Assembly (NCBI GenBank): GCA_018433595.1
Contig: JAHDQY010000004.1
Span: forward strand, 1 to 64,000
DNA length: 64,000 bases
Direction: 5' to 3'
Source of the DNA: Synergistales bacterium
GTDB taxonomy: Bacteria > Synergistota > Synergistia > Synergistales > Aminithiophilaceae
Shown: positions 15,587-24,177 of the stretch, piece by piece
Layout: each line of letters starts with the position of its first letter
How positions within the stretch are numbered: the stretch's first letter is position 1
The notes under the pieces: model-generated
Databases searched by the model: none
The model's input: the letters and a program-made list of their open reading frames with translations, nothing else
What the model was told of the DNA's origin: nothing
Translations under genes and position numbers: made by a program

Positions 15587-16930
15587 ATGTTGGACGGAAA
15601 AGTTCTTCCACGCAGCTTCAAAACAGTGGCGCCTCTTATTGTGAAAGGCAAGGGCCTCTATCTCTACGATGAAAATGGCAAATGCTACATCGATGGTTGC
15701 AGCGGGGCTCTGATCTCCAATCTGGGGCACGGTGTGCCTCAGATTACCGAGGCCATTATGGAGCAGTTGAGGAAAATAGAGTTTGCTCACCCGTCACGGT
15801 GGCGTACTGAAGCTACTGAAGATGCTGCCCGCGAGGTGGCTTCCATGGCGCCTGAAGGGCTGGACTATGTTTGGTTTGTCAGCGGCGGCAGTGAGGCTGT
15901 CGAGTCGGCCGTGAAACTCGCACGGCAGTATTATGTCGAGCGCGACGGCTTGGCGACGATCAAGTCTCAGGTTGTCGCCCGGTGGAACTCTTACCATGGC
16001 AGCACCATCGGCACCATGGCCCTTGCCGGAAGCATGGCCCGTCGCCGCCTCTTCACCCCGCTTTTTCAGGAGTTCCCCAAAATTTCCGCCCACTACTGCT
16101 ACCGCTGTCCCTTCGGGGCCCAATATCCCTCCTGTGGCCTTCTCTGCGCCAAGGAGCTGGAGGCAACGATCCGCAGGATCGGCCCCCAGTATCTTTCGGC
16201 CTTCATCGCCGAACCCATCGTCGGCTCCACCGTCGGTGCCCTGACGCCTCCCGACGAGTATTGGCCCATGATCCGGGAGATCTGCGACCGTTACGACATC
16301 CTCCTCATCGCCGACGAGGTCATGACGGGCTGCGGCCGAACGGGAGCCAATTTCTGCGTCGATCACTGGAACGTCAAACCCGACATCATCGCCACGGCCA
16401 AGGGCATGGCTGCCGGCTATGTCCCCACGGGCGGGATCATCGTCCGCAACGAGATCGCCGAGACGCTTCGCGACGGCAGTGGCGCCTTCCTCCACGGCCA
16501 CACCTACAACGGCAATCCCCTGAGTGGGGCCGCGACGGCAGCCGTTTTCCGCTACCTCAAGGAACACAAGGTCGTCGAGAATGCCAGGATTCAAGGAGAG
16601 CGGCTCGAGGCCGGTCTCAGGAAGATCGAAGCTTCCAATCCCATGGTGGGTGAGGTTCGCGGCAAAGGGCTTATGTGGGGCTTCGAGTTTGTGGCCGACA
16701 AGGAGACCCGCATGCCCTTCGCCAAGGCCAAGGGCGCCTCGGCCCTGGCGATGCGGGAATGCCTCGACCGGGGGCTCGTCATCTATCCCGGCGGCGGCAT
16801 GATCGATGGCGTGGAGGGAGACAATTTCCTTCTCGGTCCTCCTCTGGTCGTGACGGCCCAAGAGGTCGACATGATCCTCGAAAAGCTGGAAGAGGGGCTT
16901 GCCGCTGCGGTGAAGAAGCTCCTTCCTTGA
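15587..16930 (+). CDS. Class III pyridoxal-phosphate aminotransferase
   Basis: The 447-residue protein is a class III (omega or beta) aminotransferase. Visible motifs are VSGGSEAVESAVKLAR, the Asp of LLIADEVMTGCGRTG that holds the pyridine nitrogen, and the PLP lysine in ATAKGMAAGY (Lys272). Four cysteines (171, 174, 183, 187; C-x2-C-x8-C-x3-C) form an insert that looks metal-binding. It leads an operon with a TAXI-TRAP transporter, CoA-transferase and thiolase, so the amino donor is probably an imported beta-amino acid whose keto product is activated and cleaved. Beta-alanine, taurine or 4-aminobutyrate cannot be excluded from sequence alone. Its ATG has AAGGAG 14 bases upstream. Confidence 0.85.
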   Translation: MLDGKVLPRSFKTVAPLIVKGKGLYLYDENGKCYIDGCSGALISNLGHGVPQITEAIMEQLRKIEFAHPSRWRTEATEDAAREVASMAPEGLDYVWFVSGGSEAVESAVKLARQYYVERDGLATIKSQVVARWNSYHGSTIGTMALAGSMARRRLFTPLFQEFPKISAHYCYRCPFGAQYPSCGLLCAKELEATIRRIGPQYLSAFIAEPIVGSTVGALTPPDEYWPMIREICDRYDILLIADEVMTGCGRTGANFCVDHWNVKPDIIATAKGMAAGYVPTGGIIVRNEIAETLRDGSGAFLHGHTYNGNPLSGAATAAVFRYLKEHKVVENARIQGERLEAGLRKIEASNPMVGEVRGKGLMWGFEFVADKETRMPFAKAKGASALAMRECLDRGLVIYPGGGMIDGVEGDNFLLGPPLVVTAQEVDMILEKLEEGLAAAVKKLLP

Positions 16931-17031
16931 TAGCCCCGGAAGGGTCTAGGGGCTCTTATCCCGGCAACATGCGTCGGTCGTTCGGAGAAGCAGGAAACTG
17001 GCACCATCATTTGGAAGGAGGAAGCAGCGTA

Positions 17032-17991
17032 ATGAAGAAGAGTTTCGTTGCAGCCCTGGTTATTGCAAGTCTTTTTGCCTTCGCAGGTTCCGCCTTTGCA
17101 GTGACCTTCGTCACCATCGGTTCCGGCGGTGTCGGAGGAACCTATTACCCCCTCGGTGGTGCTATGGCTGAGGTCCTGACCAAGGCTGACATCGGTGTCA
17201 AGGCCACATCCCGCTCCACGTCCGCCTCCCGCGAGAACTGTCGTCTCTTGGCCTCGGGCCGGGCACAGATCGGCATGACCATGGGCTCCACCCTCTATCA
17301 GGCCTATCATGGCCTGGACGCTTTTGAGCAGGACGGCAAGCTTCCCTTGCGGATCCTCATGCACATGTACCCCGCTCCCCATCATCTCGTGACGACGACC
17401 CGTACGGGCATCACCTCCTTTGAGGATATCAGGGGCAAGAAGGTCTCTCTCGGCGCTCCCGGCGGCGGTGACCAGGTCCTGACCCAGATGATCCTTGCCG
17501 CCGCCGGCATAGATCCCGAAAAGGACCTTCAGAAGCAGCAGTTGACTCAGCCCGAGGGCGTCATGGCCCTTAAGGACGGCAACGTCGATGCCGTCTTCTG
17601 GAACTTCGCCACGCCCGGATCGGCTATCCTCGAAGTCTCCGCCGTCCGCGACGTTGTCCTCATCCCCCTTCCCGAGGATCTCGTGGCCAAGGTGACGGAG
17701 CAGCACCCCTTCCTCTTCGCCTACAAGATCCCCAAGGACACCTACCCGGGCATGGCCGACGATGTCCTCACCGTCGCCGACGGTAACTTCCTGGCCGTTA
17801 ATGCCGATATGGACGAGAAGCTGGGCTATGACCTGGTGAAGACCCTCATCGACAACCGCGAGGAGTTCGTCAAGGTGACCCAACAGGCCGCTCACTTCGT
17901 TCCAGAAGAGGCCAGCGTCGGCATCATTGCCTTCACGGCTGGAGCCGGAAAGTTCTTTGCCGAGCACGGCATCGAGGTTCCGGTGGAATAG
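17032..17991 (+). CDS. TAXI family TRAP transporter solute-binding subunit
   Basis: This is the periplasmic binding protein of a TAXI-type TRAP transporter, which uses an ion gradient to import organic acids or amino acids. Of 319 residues the first 23 form a signal peptide (MKKSFVAALVIASLFAF, cut after AFA). Family signatures are FVTIGSGGVGGTYYPLGGAMAEVL, the RSTSASRENCRLLASGRAQIGM block, and GKKVSLGAPGGGDQVL. The start at 17032 has AAGGAGGAAG before it. It lies 101 bp after the aminotransferase and 85 bp before the permease, each gap holding a hairpin, an arrangement often seen where the binding protein is made in excess. Confidence 0.93.
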   Translation: MKKSFVAALVIASLFAFAGSAFAVTFVTIGSGGVGGTYYPLGGAMAEVLTKADIGVKATSRSTSASRENCRLLASGRAQIGMTMGSTLYQAYHGLDAFEQDGKLPLRILMHMYPAPHHLVTTTRTGITSFEDIRGKKVSLGAPGGGDQVLTQMILAAAGIDPEKDLQKQQLTQPEGVMALKDGNVDAVFWNFATPGSAILEVSAVRDVVLIPLPEDLVAKVTEQHPFLFAYKIPKDTYPGMADDVLTVADGNFLAVNADMDEKLGYDLVKTLIDNREEFVKVTQQAAHFVPEEASVGIIAFTAGAGKFFAEHGIEVPVE

Positions 17992-18007
17992 GAAGCTCCC
18001 TTCCATT

Positions 18008-18030
18008 GGGGGGAGGCGCTGTCTCCCCCC
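18008..18030 (+). other. Intercistronic hairpin between binding protein and permease
   Basis: GGGGGGAG (18008-18015) and CTCCCCCC (18023-18030) enclose a 7-base loop. There is no T-tract, so it more likely protects the upstream mRNA or tunes permease level than ends the transcript. A weaker hairpin, AGCCCC/GGGGCT (16932-16954), lies after the aminotransferase gene. Confidence 0.55.
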
Positions 18031-18076
18031 GATTTCCATAGGACATCAACGAAATTGACAGGGAGGTTTTCCCACA

Positions 18077-20041
18077 ATGACAGACAGCGAACACGCCGTG
18101 AACAAGAAAGAACCCCTTCCCCTTGCGGATTGTGTTGCCGTTCCCGTCGAAGACGTCGAGGGCGGCAAGCGTCGGACCCTTTCGGGCTGGCAGTGGTGGA
18201 TCGTTGCAGGCCTGGCTCTTGCAGCCTCTATCTTCCACCTCTATACGGCCGCTTTCGGTCTTCTGCCGGCCATGCACCAAAGGGGCATTCACTGGTTTTT
18301 TATGGGTGTTCTTCTTTTCCTCCTTTATCCCGTGAGCCGGAAGCGACCCCAAGATCGTATCGACATCTGGGACTGGGTTTGTGCCGCAGTGATGGCGGCG
18401 GGATGTCTCAATATTGTCATCAACTGGGATGCCATCGCCATGCGGGAAGGCCTCCCCATCGTCTCGGACATCTATCTGGGGCTGGCCATGATTGTTCTCG
18501 TCCTTGAGGGGGCACGGCGTTCAATGGGTTGGCCTCTGCCCATTATGGCCATCATCGCTATCGTCTACGCCCTTTTCGGGCCCTATTTCCCGGGCCTTTT
18601 GGCTCACGGCGGCTTTCCCATCGAGGAGATCGCGCCCTTCCAGTACCTTAGAACCGATGGTATCTTCGGCGTCCCTCTCGGTGTTTCGGCTTCTTTCATC
18701 TTCCTCTTCGTCCTTTTTGGAGCTTTTTTGAGCTCCTCTGGGGCGGGCCAGTTCTTCATCGATCTCGCCGTGGCTCTTACCGGCAGGAGTCAGGGCGGTC
18801 CGGGCAAGGCGGCCGTTGTCGCCAGCGCTCTCATGGGAACCGTATCGGGCAGCTCCTGCGCCAACGCGGTGACGACGGGTGCCTTTACTATCCCTCTGAT
18901 GAAGCAGGCGGGCTACAGGAGCGAATTTGCAGGAGCCATCGTCGCCGCCGCCTCGACCGGGGGGCAGGTCATGCCGCCCGTCATGGGTGCCGCCGCCTTC
19001 ATCATGGCCCAGTTCCTGGGGATCTCCTATTGGGAGATTGTCGTGGCGGCCGCTATCCCTGCGACGCTCTACTTTATTTCAATCATGGCCATGGTTCACT
19101 TCCGATCAGGCAAGAGGCGCATGGAAAAGCTGGATGCAGACAACTTGCCCAAGGCGAAGGTCATTTTGAAGGAAGGGTGGCACCTTCTTTTTCCGATTGT
19201 GACTCTTGTCGTTTTTCTGGCCCTTGGTTACTCGCCCGTCAAGGCCGTTTTCTGGTCCATCGTTCTCCTCGTTGGGGTCTCCTGGCTGGGCAAAAGAGAG
19301 TACCGCATGACACCTCAGCGCGTTCTCGACGCTCTCATCAACGGCGCCATCGGTGCCATCGAAGTCGCCGCGGCCTGTGCCTGTTCCGGCATCGTTATCG
19401 GTGTCATCGGCATCACCGGTGTCGGCCTTGCTTTTTCCTCTTTCGTTCTGAGTCTCTCCCACGGTATTCTGCCGCTGGCCCTCATGCTGACCATGGTGGG
19501 ATCCATCATCCTCGGTATGGGTGTCCCGACGACGGCCCAGTACATCATCACTTCCACGCTGGCTGCTCCCGCCTTGGCTCAGATGGGCGTTCCCATGCTG
19601 TCGGCTCATCTCTTCTGTCTCTACTTCGGTGTTCTGGCCGACGTGACGCCTCCCGTGGCTCTGGCCACCTACGCCGCTTCGGGCATCGCCAAGTCGAACC
19701 CCCTCAAGACGGGATTCACGGCTCTCGTGACGGCCGTTGCAGGGTTTCTGGTCCCTTATATGTTCGTCTACAATCCCTATCTACTTCTCCGGGGAAATCC
19801 GGTGATGATCATTCTGGGCTGCGTTACGGCTCTGATCGCCATCATCGCCCTTTCTGCGGGAGTTCAGGGTTTCTTCGTGAGTGATCTGAACTTCCTCGAG
19901 AGGCTGGCTTTCCTCGCTGTCCCCTTTCTCATCATCTACCCGTCGCTTATGGCCAATGGCACTGCCGTTGCCGTTGTCGCCATTGTTTTTGCTTTTCAAA
20001 AGACCCGGCTTCCAAGAAAAACAGCCACTCTGGGGAGCTAG
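18077..20041 (+). CDS. TRAP transporter fused permease (4TM/12TM)
   Basis: The 654-residue membrane protein is the fused DctQM permease that partners TAXI binding proteins. The N-terminal part (to about residue 170) is the small Q-type module; the rest is the large M-type module with the signature GTVSGSSCANAVTTGAFTIP, the STGGQVMPPVMGAAAF segment and, in the second half, MGVPTTAQYIITSTLAAPAL. About sixteen hydrophobic helices can be counted. It presumably imports the substrate of the aminotransferase encoded first in this operon. The next gene begins 29 bp downstream. Confidence 0.92.
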   Translation: MTDSEHAVNKKEPLPLADCVAVPVEDVEGGKRRTLSGWQWWIVAGLALAASIFHLYTAAFGLLPAMHQRGIHWFFMGVLLFLLYPVSRKRPQDRIDIWDWVCAAVMAAGCLNIVINWDAIAMREGLPIVSDIYLGLAMIVLVLEGARRSMGWPLPIMAIIAIVYALFGPYFPGLLAHGGFPIEEIAPFQYLRTDGIFGVPLGVSASFIFLFVLFGAFLSSSGAGQFFIDLAVALTGRSQGGPGKAAVVASALMGTVSGSSCANAVTTGAFTIPLMKQAGYRSEFAGAIVAAASTGGQVMPPVMGAAAFIMAQFLGISYWEIVVAAAIPATLYFISIMAMVHFRSGKRRMEKLDADNLPKAKVILKEGWHLLFPIVTLVVFLALGYSPVKAVFWSIVLLVGVSWLGKREYRMTPQRVLDALINGAIGAIEVAAACACSGIVIGVIGITGVGLAFSSFVLSLSHGILPLALMLTMVGSIILGMGVPTTAQYIITSTLAAPALAQMGVPMLSAHLFCLYFGVLADVTPPVALATYAASGIAKSNPLKTGFTALVTAVAGFLVPYMFVYNPYLLLRGNPVMIILGCVTALIAIIALSAGVQGFFVSDLNFLERLAFLAVPFLIIYPSLMANGTAVAVVAIVFAFQKTRLPRKTATLGS

Positions 20042-20070
20042 GTCCGCATGATCAGGAGGTGTGCCAGATT

Positions 20071-20760
20071 ATGTCTCGCAAGGTGATCAAGCCGGTTTTT
20101 TCGGCCGCAGAGGCCGTCGGGCGAGTCAGGCCCGGTTCAAGCGTCATGGTTGGGGGGTTCAACTACGGTGGAATTCCCTATTCTCTCGTCGAAGCCCTCG
20201 TGGCGTCAGGTGTCGGTGATCTGACGCTGATTTCCAACGACACGGCCTATGAGAACGTGGGCCACGGCAGACTTGTCGCCAACGGCCAGGTGAAAAAGGT
20301 CATCGCTTCTCATGTAGGGCTCAACAGAAAGACGGGCCAGCTCTTTCATGACGGCGAGATGGAACTTGAACTCTGCCCCCAGGGGACGTTCGTTGAACGA
20401 ATTCGCGCCGGTGGTTTCGGGCTGGGGGGGGTTCTGACCCCCACCGGCGTGGGTACCGTCGTGGAGGAGGGCAAGCAGGTCCTTGAGGTCGGGGGGAAGA
20501 AATATATTCTCGAACTGCCGCTCCGGGCTGATGTGGCCTTTATCAGGGCACATAAGTCCGATCGTCGCGGTAACCTGACCTATTTCGGGACAAACAGAAA
20601 CTTCAACCCCGTCATGGCTGCAGCCGCCGATTATGTCATAGCCGAGGTTGATTCCGTCATCGAAGCCGGGGAGATCAATCCCAACGATGTCGTCACTCCG
20701 GGAATTCTTGTCGACGCGCTTGTTATGAAGGGAGACCATTACTATGCTGCCAGAACTTAA
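20071..20760 (+). CDS. 3-oxoacid CoA-transferase subunit A (AtoD/ScoA type)
   Basis: Subunit A of a two-subunit class I CoA-transferase, which moves CoA from an acyl-CoA donor to a short 3-oxo or fatty acid. The 229-residue protein shows GSSVMVGGFNYGGIPYSLVEAL near the N-terminus, ELCPQGTFVERIRAGGFGLGG, and the LRADVAFIRAHKSDRRGNLTY segment, all typical of alpha subunits. The ATG at 20071 is preferred because CAGGAGGTG (20053-20061) is about ten bases upstream; the GTG at 20059 overlaps that site. It overlaps subunit B by 17 bases. Context favours a beta-keto acid such as acetoacetate. Confidence 0.9.
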   Translation: MSRKVIKPVFSAAEAVGRVRPGSSVMVGGFNYGGIPYSLVEALVASGVGDLTLISNDTAYENVGHGRLVANGQVKKVIASHVGLNRKTGQLFHDGEMELELCPQGTFVERIRAGGFGLGGVLTPTGVGTVVEEGKQVLEVGGKKYILELPLRADVAFIRAHKSDRRGNLTYFGTNRNFNPVMAAAADYVIAEVDSVIEAGEINPNDVVTPGILVDALVMKGDHYYAART

Positions 20761-21424
20761 CGAAGACCTTGTCCGCAGTCGCGTTGCACGCCGTGTCGCA
20801 AAAGAGTTCGGAGACGGTGACGTCGTCAACCTGGGAATCGGCATCCCGACTCTTGTTTCCGATTACATTCCCGAAAATATCCGTGTCATCTTTCAGACCG
20901 AAAACGGAGTCATCGGCGCCGGTCCGGCGCCGGAGAAACCAGATCTCCGTTTTATCGGAGCGGGGGGGCGCCATCTCACGCTTCTTCCCGGAAGCGCTCT
21001 TATTTCGAGTGATCTCAGCTTCGGTCTCATCCGGGGCGGACATGTCGATGCCACCGTTCTCGGAGCTCTTGAAGTAAACCAGGAAGGAGACCTCGCCAAC
21101 TGGATGGTTCCGGGAAAGATGGTGCCTGGAATGGGGGGTGCCATGGATCTTGTCACCGGAGCCCGCCACGTCATTATTGCCATGACTCATACGACGAAGA
21201 AGGGCGGTGCCAAGATTTTGAAAAAATGTACCCTTCCCTTGACTGCCAAGGGCGTCGTCGGGCTCATCGTTACGGAGTATGCCGTCTTTCGCATCCGCGA
21301 AGGGAAGATGGAACTCGTCGAGATCGCTCCCGATGTGACCCTTGAAGACCTCAAGGCCGTCACCGAGGCCGAGTACACTGTGGCCGATCCCCTGCCGATC
21401 ATGCAGGGCACGGAGGAGGAATAG
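20744..21424 (+). CDS. 3-oxoacid CoA-transferase subunit B (AtoA/ScoB type)
   Basis: Catalytic subunit of the same CoA-transferase. The active-site glutamate is in FQTENGVIGAGP (Glu53), and the family motifs VNLGIGIPTLVSDYIP, SSDLSFGLIRGGHVDATVLGAL and the late GGAMDLVTGARHVIIAM are present. Length 226 is normal. Its start lies inside the subunit A gene, which supports coupled synthesis of the complex. The thiolase follows after a few bases, so the product CoA ester is probably a 3-ketoacyl-CoA. Confidence 0.9.
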   Translation: MLPELNEDLVRSRVARRVAKEFGDGDVVNLGIGIPTLVSDYIPENIRVIFQTENGVIGAGPAPEKPDLRFIGAGGRHLTLLPGSALISSDLSFGLIRGGHVDATVLGALEVNQEGDLANWMVPGKMVPGMGGAMDLVTGARHVIIAMTHTTKKGGAKILKKCTLPLTAKGVVGLIVTEYAVFRIREGKMELVEIAPDVTLEDLKAVTEAEYTVADPLPIMQGTEEE

Positions 21425-21426
21425 TG

Positions 21427-22611
21427 ATGGCACGGGTCGTTATTCTCAGCGCCTGCCGGACGGCGGGAGGGAAATTCGGCGGAGGGCTTTCCCGCTTCGA
21501 GGCCTCCGATCTGGGTGGCATGGCCGTGACTGAGGCGATGAAGCGCAGCGGACTGTCCGGTGAGGTCATCGACGAGGTGATTCTCGGCAACGGCTGGCAG
21601 GCCGGCGTCGGGGCCAATCCTGCCCGGATTGCCCTTTACAAGGGCGGTCTGCCTCAGGCCATTCCAGCTTTTACCGTCAATATCCGCTGCGGCTCCGGTA
21701 TCCGCACAGTCATGCTCGGCAGCGACAGGATCCGCCTCGGTGACGCCAAGGCCATGGTTGTCGGCGGCATGGAGAGCGCCTCCAACGTGCCCTACCTCCT
21801 CCCTGACGCGCGCTGGGGTCACCGGATGGGCGAGAAGAAGGCCCTTGATGTTCTCCATAAGGACGGCTTCCTCTGCCCCGTCGCCGGCAAGCTGATGGGT
21901 GAGGCCACGGAAGACCTCGTCAAGGAGCTCTCCATCACCCGGGAGGAGCAGGACCGCTTTGCCCTTGACAGCCACAGAAAGGCCAGCAAGGCGATAGAAA
22001 GGGGCTATTTCAAGAAGGAGATCTTCCCCGTCTCCTACAGGGACCGCAAGAAGGGCGAGATCGTCATCGACAAAGATGAGATCCCCCGGGCCGACACGAC
22101 GATGGAGGCCCTCGCTAAGCTGCCGGTGATCTTCAAGAAAAACGGCACCATCACGGCCGGTTCCAGTTCGGCTCTCTGCGATGCGGGCAGCGTTCTGGTC
22201 ATCGCCGACGGCGACTGGGCCGAGTCTCAGGGGCTCAAACCCATGGCCGAAATCGTCGGCTATGCCGCCGGTGCCCTCAAGGCGGAGCGTTTCGGCCTGG
22301 GTCCTACCATCGCCATGCCCAAAGCTCTTGCCAAGGCAGGCCTCGCTCTGGAGGACATGGACCTCATTGAGATCAACGAGGCCTTTGCCTCTCAGGTCAT
22401 CGCCTGTCACCGTGTGATGCCCTTCGATATGGATCGCCTCAATGTCCACGGCGGGGCCATCGCCCTGGGACATCCCATCGGCGCTTCTGGGGCCAAGATT
22501 CTGACGACTCTCCTTTATGCGCTTAAGAACCGCGACAAGAATTTGGGGATAGCCAGTGCTTGCATCGGTGGAGGACAGGGCGTGGCTTTAGTGGTTAAAC
22601 GCCTCAGTTGA
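21427..22611 (+). CDS. Acetyl-CoA acetyltransferase (thiolase)
   Basis: Thiolase II-type enzyme that cleaves acetoacetyl-CoA, or another 3-ketoacyl-CoA, with CoA. The catalytic residues fall at the canonical places in this 394-residue protein: nucleophile Cys88 in NIRCGSGIRTV, His349 in LGHPIGASGA and Cys379 in SACIGGGQG. The usual CASG around the nucleophile reads CGSG, a mild change. The ATG at 21427 is chosen over the GTG at 21424 for spacing to GGAGGAGGA (21412-21420). It ends the operon just before the hairpin at 22633. Confidence 0.92.
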   Translation: MARVVILSACRTAGGKFGGGLSRFEASDLGGMAVTEAMKRSGLSGEVIDEVILGNGWQAGVGANPARIALYKGGLPQAIPAFTVNIRCGSGIRTVMLGSDRIRLGDAKAMVVGGMESASNVPYLLPDARWGHRMGEKKALDVLHKDGFLCPVAGKLMGEATEDLVKELSITREEQDRFALDSHRKASKAIERGYFKKEIFPVSYRDRKKGEIVIDKDEIPRADTTMEALAKLPVIFKKNGTITAGSSSALCDAGSVLVIADGDWAESQGLKPMAEIVGYAAGALKAERFGLGPTIAMPKALAKAGLALEDMDLIEINEAFASQVIACHRVMPFDMDRLNVHGGAIALGHPIGASGAKILTTLLYALKNRDKNLGIASACIGGGQGVALVVKRLS

Positions 22612-22632
22612 TGTGCGCAAAATACACGAAAG

Positions 22633-22670
22633 AGAAGAGGGTCCGCTCGTTGAGATGCGGGCCCTCTTCT
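22633..22670 (+). terminator. Terminator-like hairpin at the end of the CoA operon
   Basis: AGAAGAGGG-TCCGC (22633-22646) pairs with GCGGGCCCTCTTCT (22657-22670) with one G-U pair and a 10-base loop. It lacks a T-tract. It lies between the thiolase gene and the convergent CheX-like gene. Confidence 0.6.
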
Positions 22671-22743
22671 ATCGATTCAGCCTTTCCGATGGGCTAAAAT
22701 GGAAACGATGCGGTCAGATGACAGTCCTCTCCTTGCCGGTTGT

Positions 22744-23289
22744 TCATGTCTCGGTGCTGTCACTGTGACGTAGCGCCATGACGGCGAAGAACAACTTCCC
22801 TTCCGCTCCGACGATTCGATAGGGGAGGATGAAGTGACGGTTTGCCGAGATCGAAACCGGGCGGATCGTATCGCCCAGGAAGATCTGAGGCGGCGTCAGG
22901 TCCAGAGAGTATCCCTTCTCCGCAAGCTGCATGATCATCTGTCCGCCGATCATGTTGAGCATTTCGCCAGAGGCGCTGATAACGACAGGGTCGTCAAGAG
23001 AAGGTTCCATAAGGCCTCCCGATAGGGCTCGAAAAAGGACCTCGAAGGAGGCCTCGTCCATGACGAGAGAGAGTCCTCCCTGGATGTGGCCGACATAGCC
23101 CAGCATGGTCACGATGCGCCCTTCCGGCATCTGGTACGCGAGCCGGACGTCGCTTCTGTCGAAGGAGAGTCCGTGGCCGAGGGAGGCGACGAACTGTTTC
23201 AGCCCTATCTGGGCGCTCTGGACGAGATCTGTCAGGATGTCGAGGCGGATATTGGCTGGCGGAATGGTGCAGGATACGGTCAACGTCAT
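22744..23289 (-). CDS. CheX/CheC-like chemotaxis phosphatase family protein
   Basis: The 181-residue protein resembles CheX-type CheY-P phosphatases. The active-site pattern E-x2-N is present in SASGEMLNMIGGQMIMQLAEKG, preceded by the typical GYVGHIQGGLSLVMDEASFEVLFRALSGG segment. It would dephosphorylate a response regulator in chemotaxis or a related pathway; no other chemotaxis gene is in the window. The ATG at 23289 has GGGGAGC directly upstream and is preferred over the start at 23325. It is divergent from the methyltransferase gene. Confidence 0.75.
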   Translation of the reverse strand: MTLTVSCTIPPANIRLDILTDLVQSAQIGLKQFVASLGHGLSFDRSDVRLAYQMPEGRIVTMLGYVGHIQGGLSLVMDEASFEVLFRALSGGLMEPSLDDPVVISASGEMLNMIGGQMIMQLAEKGYSLDLTPPQIFLGDTIRPVSISANRHFILPYRIVGAEGKLFFAVMALRHSDSTET

Positions 23290-23358
23290 TTGCTCCCCTT
23301 GTGTTGTGAAGATAGACAACAGCATAGCAGTTTTTCTTCAAAACGACAGGGGGTAAAG

Positions 23359-24177
23359 GTGTCTTTGCCCGTAGCGACGAAAGGCGAGGAGGGGAACCCC
23401 ATCGACAGAGGATCGCTTTTTCTTATTCACAGTGGCCTGTCACAGGAGGCTCCCGGATCGGAGCGATCAACGTTGCGGGCTCTGGCTTTTGCCTGTCCCC
23501 TTGAGGAAGAACCCTGGGTTCTCGACGTCGGCTGCGGTCCGGGCCGTCAGACCCTGACGCTGCTCCGGTCCCTGAAGGGACGTGTCTTCGCTCTGGACGC
23601 CCATCGCCCTTACCTGGATCGGCTCGCGCAGTCCGCCTTCGACGAGGGACTGGCTCATCGTCTGACGGTTGTCGAAGGCGATATGGCCTGCATGCCTTTC
23701 CCCGAGGAAAGCTTCGACCTGATCTGGTCCGAAGGAGCCATCTACCTCGTCGGTTTCCAGAGGGGGCTCGGTCTCTGGCGCCCTCTGCTGAAACAGGGCG
23801 GCGTTGTCGCCGTTACCGATGCGGTCTACTTGACCGAGACGCCCTGTGCCGAGATTCGTGCCTTCTGGGAAGAGGCCTACCCGTTGATGGGGACAGTGAG
23901 CGAAAATTTGGCCTGTGCAGAGGGAGTGGGTTATGAGCCCCTGGGACATTTCATTCTGCCCCGGGAGGACTGGCTCGATTACTACAAGCCCCTTGAGGCG
24001 CGGCTGGACCTCCTTGCCGAAGAGTACAAGGGCGAGGCCTCACTGGAAGCCCTCATTGAGATCGAGAGGCAGGAGATCTCCCTCTGGAAGCGTCATGGCG
24101 ACCAGTACGGTTACGCCTTCTTTGTTTTTCGCAAAGGTCCGTCGGCAGTTTTACGAAAGGAGGTCGCTTCCCGATGA
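23359..24177 (+). CDS. Class I SAM-dependent methyltransferase
   Basis: The SAM-binding motif I is clear in WVLDVGCGPGRQTLTLL; motif II follows (VFALDAHRPYLDRL), then VVEGDMACMPFPEESFDLIWSEGAIYLVGF, a methyltransferase-11 type core. Length 272 from the GTG at 23359, which follows a G-rich stretch; upstream in-frame codons overlap the divergent CheX-like gene and are rejected. The substrate is unknown. Its last codons overlap the ogt start (ATGA), so the two are co-translated, which may mean a shared role in repair or modification. Confidence 0.8.
   Translation: MSLPVATKGEEGNPIDRGSLFLIHSGLSQEAPGSERSTLRALAFACPLEEEPWVLDVGCGPGRQTLTLLRSLKGRVFALDAHRPYLDRLAQSAFDEGLAHRLTVVEGDMACMPFPEESFDLIWSEGAIYLVGFQRGLGLWRPLLKQGGVVAVTDAVYLTETPCAEIRAFWEEAYPLMGTVSENLACAEGVGYEPLGHFILPREDWLDYYKPLEARLDLLAEEYKGEASLEALIEIERQEISLWKRHGDQYGYAFFVFRKGPSAVLRKEVASR

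Noticed and set aside
15794-16861. Long antisense open frame (355 codons) opposite the aminotransferase gene
   Set aside because: A product of GC-rich codon bias; the plus strand carries clear family motifs. The same holds for antisense frames at 16783-18039, 21187-22473 and 61235-62620.
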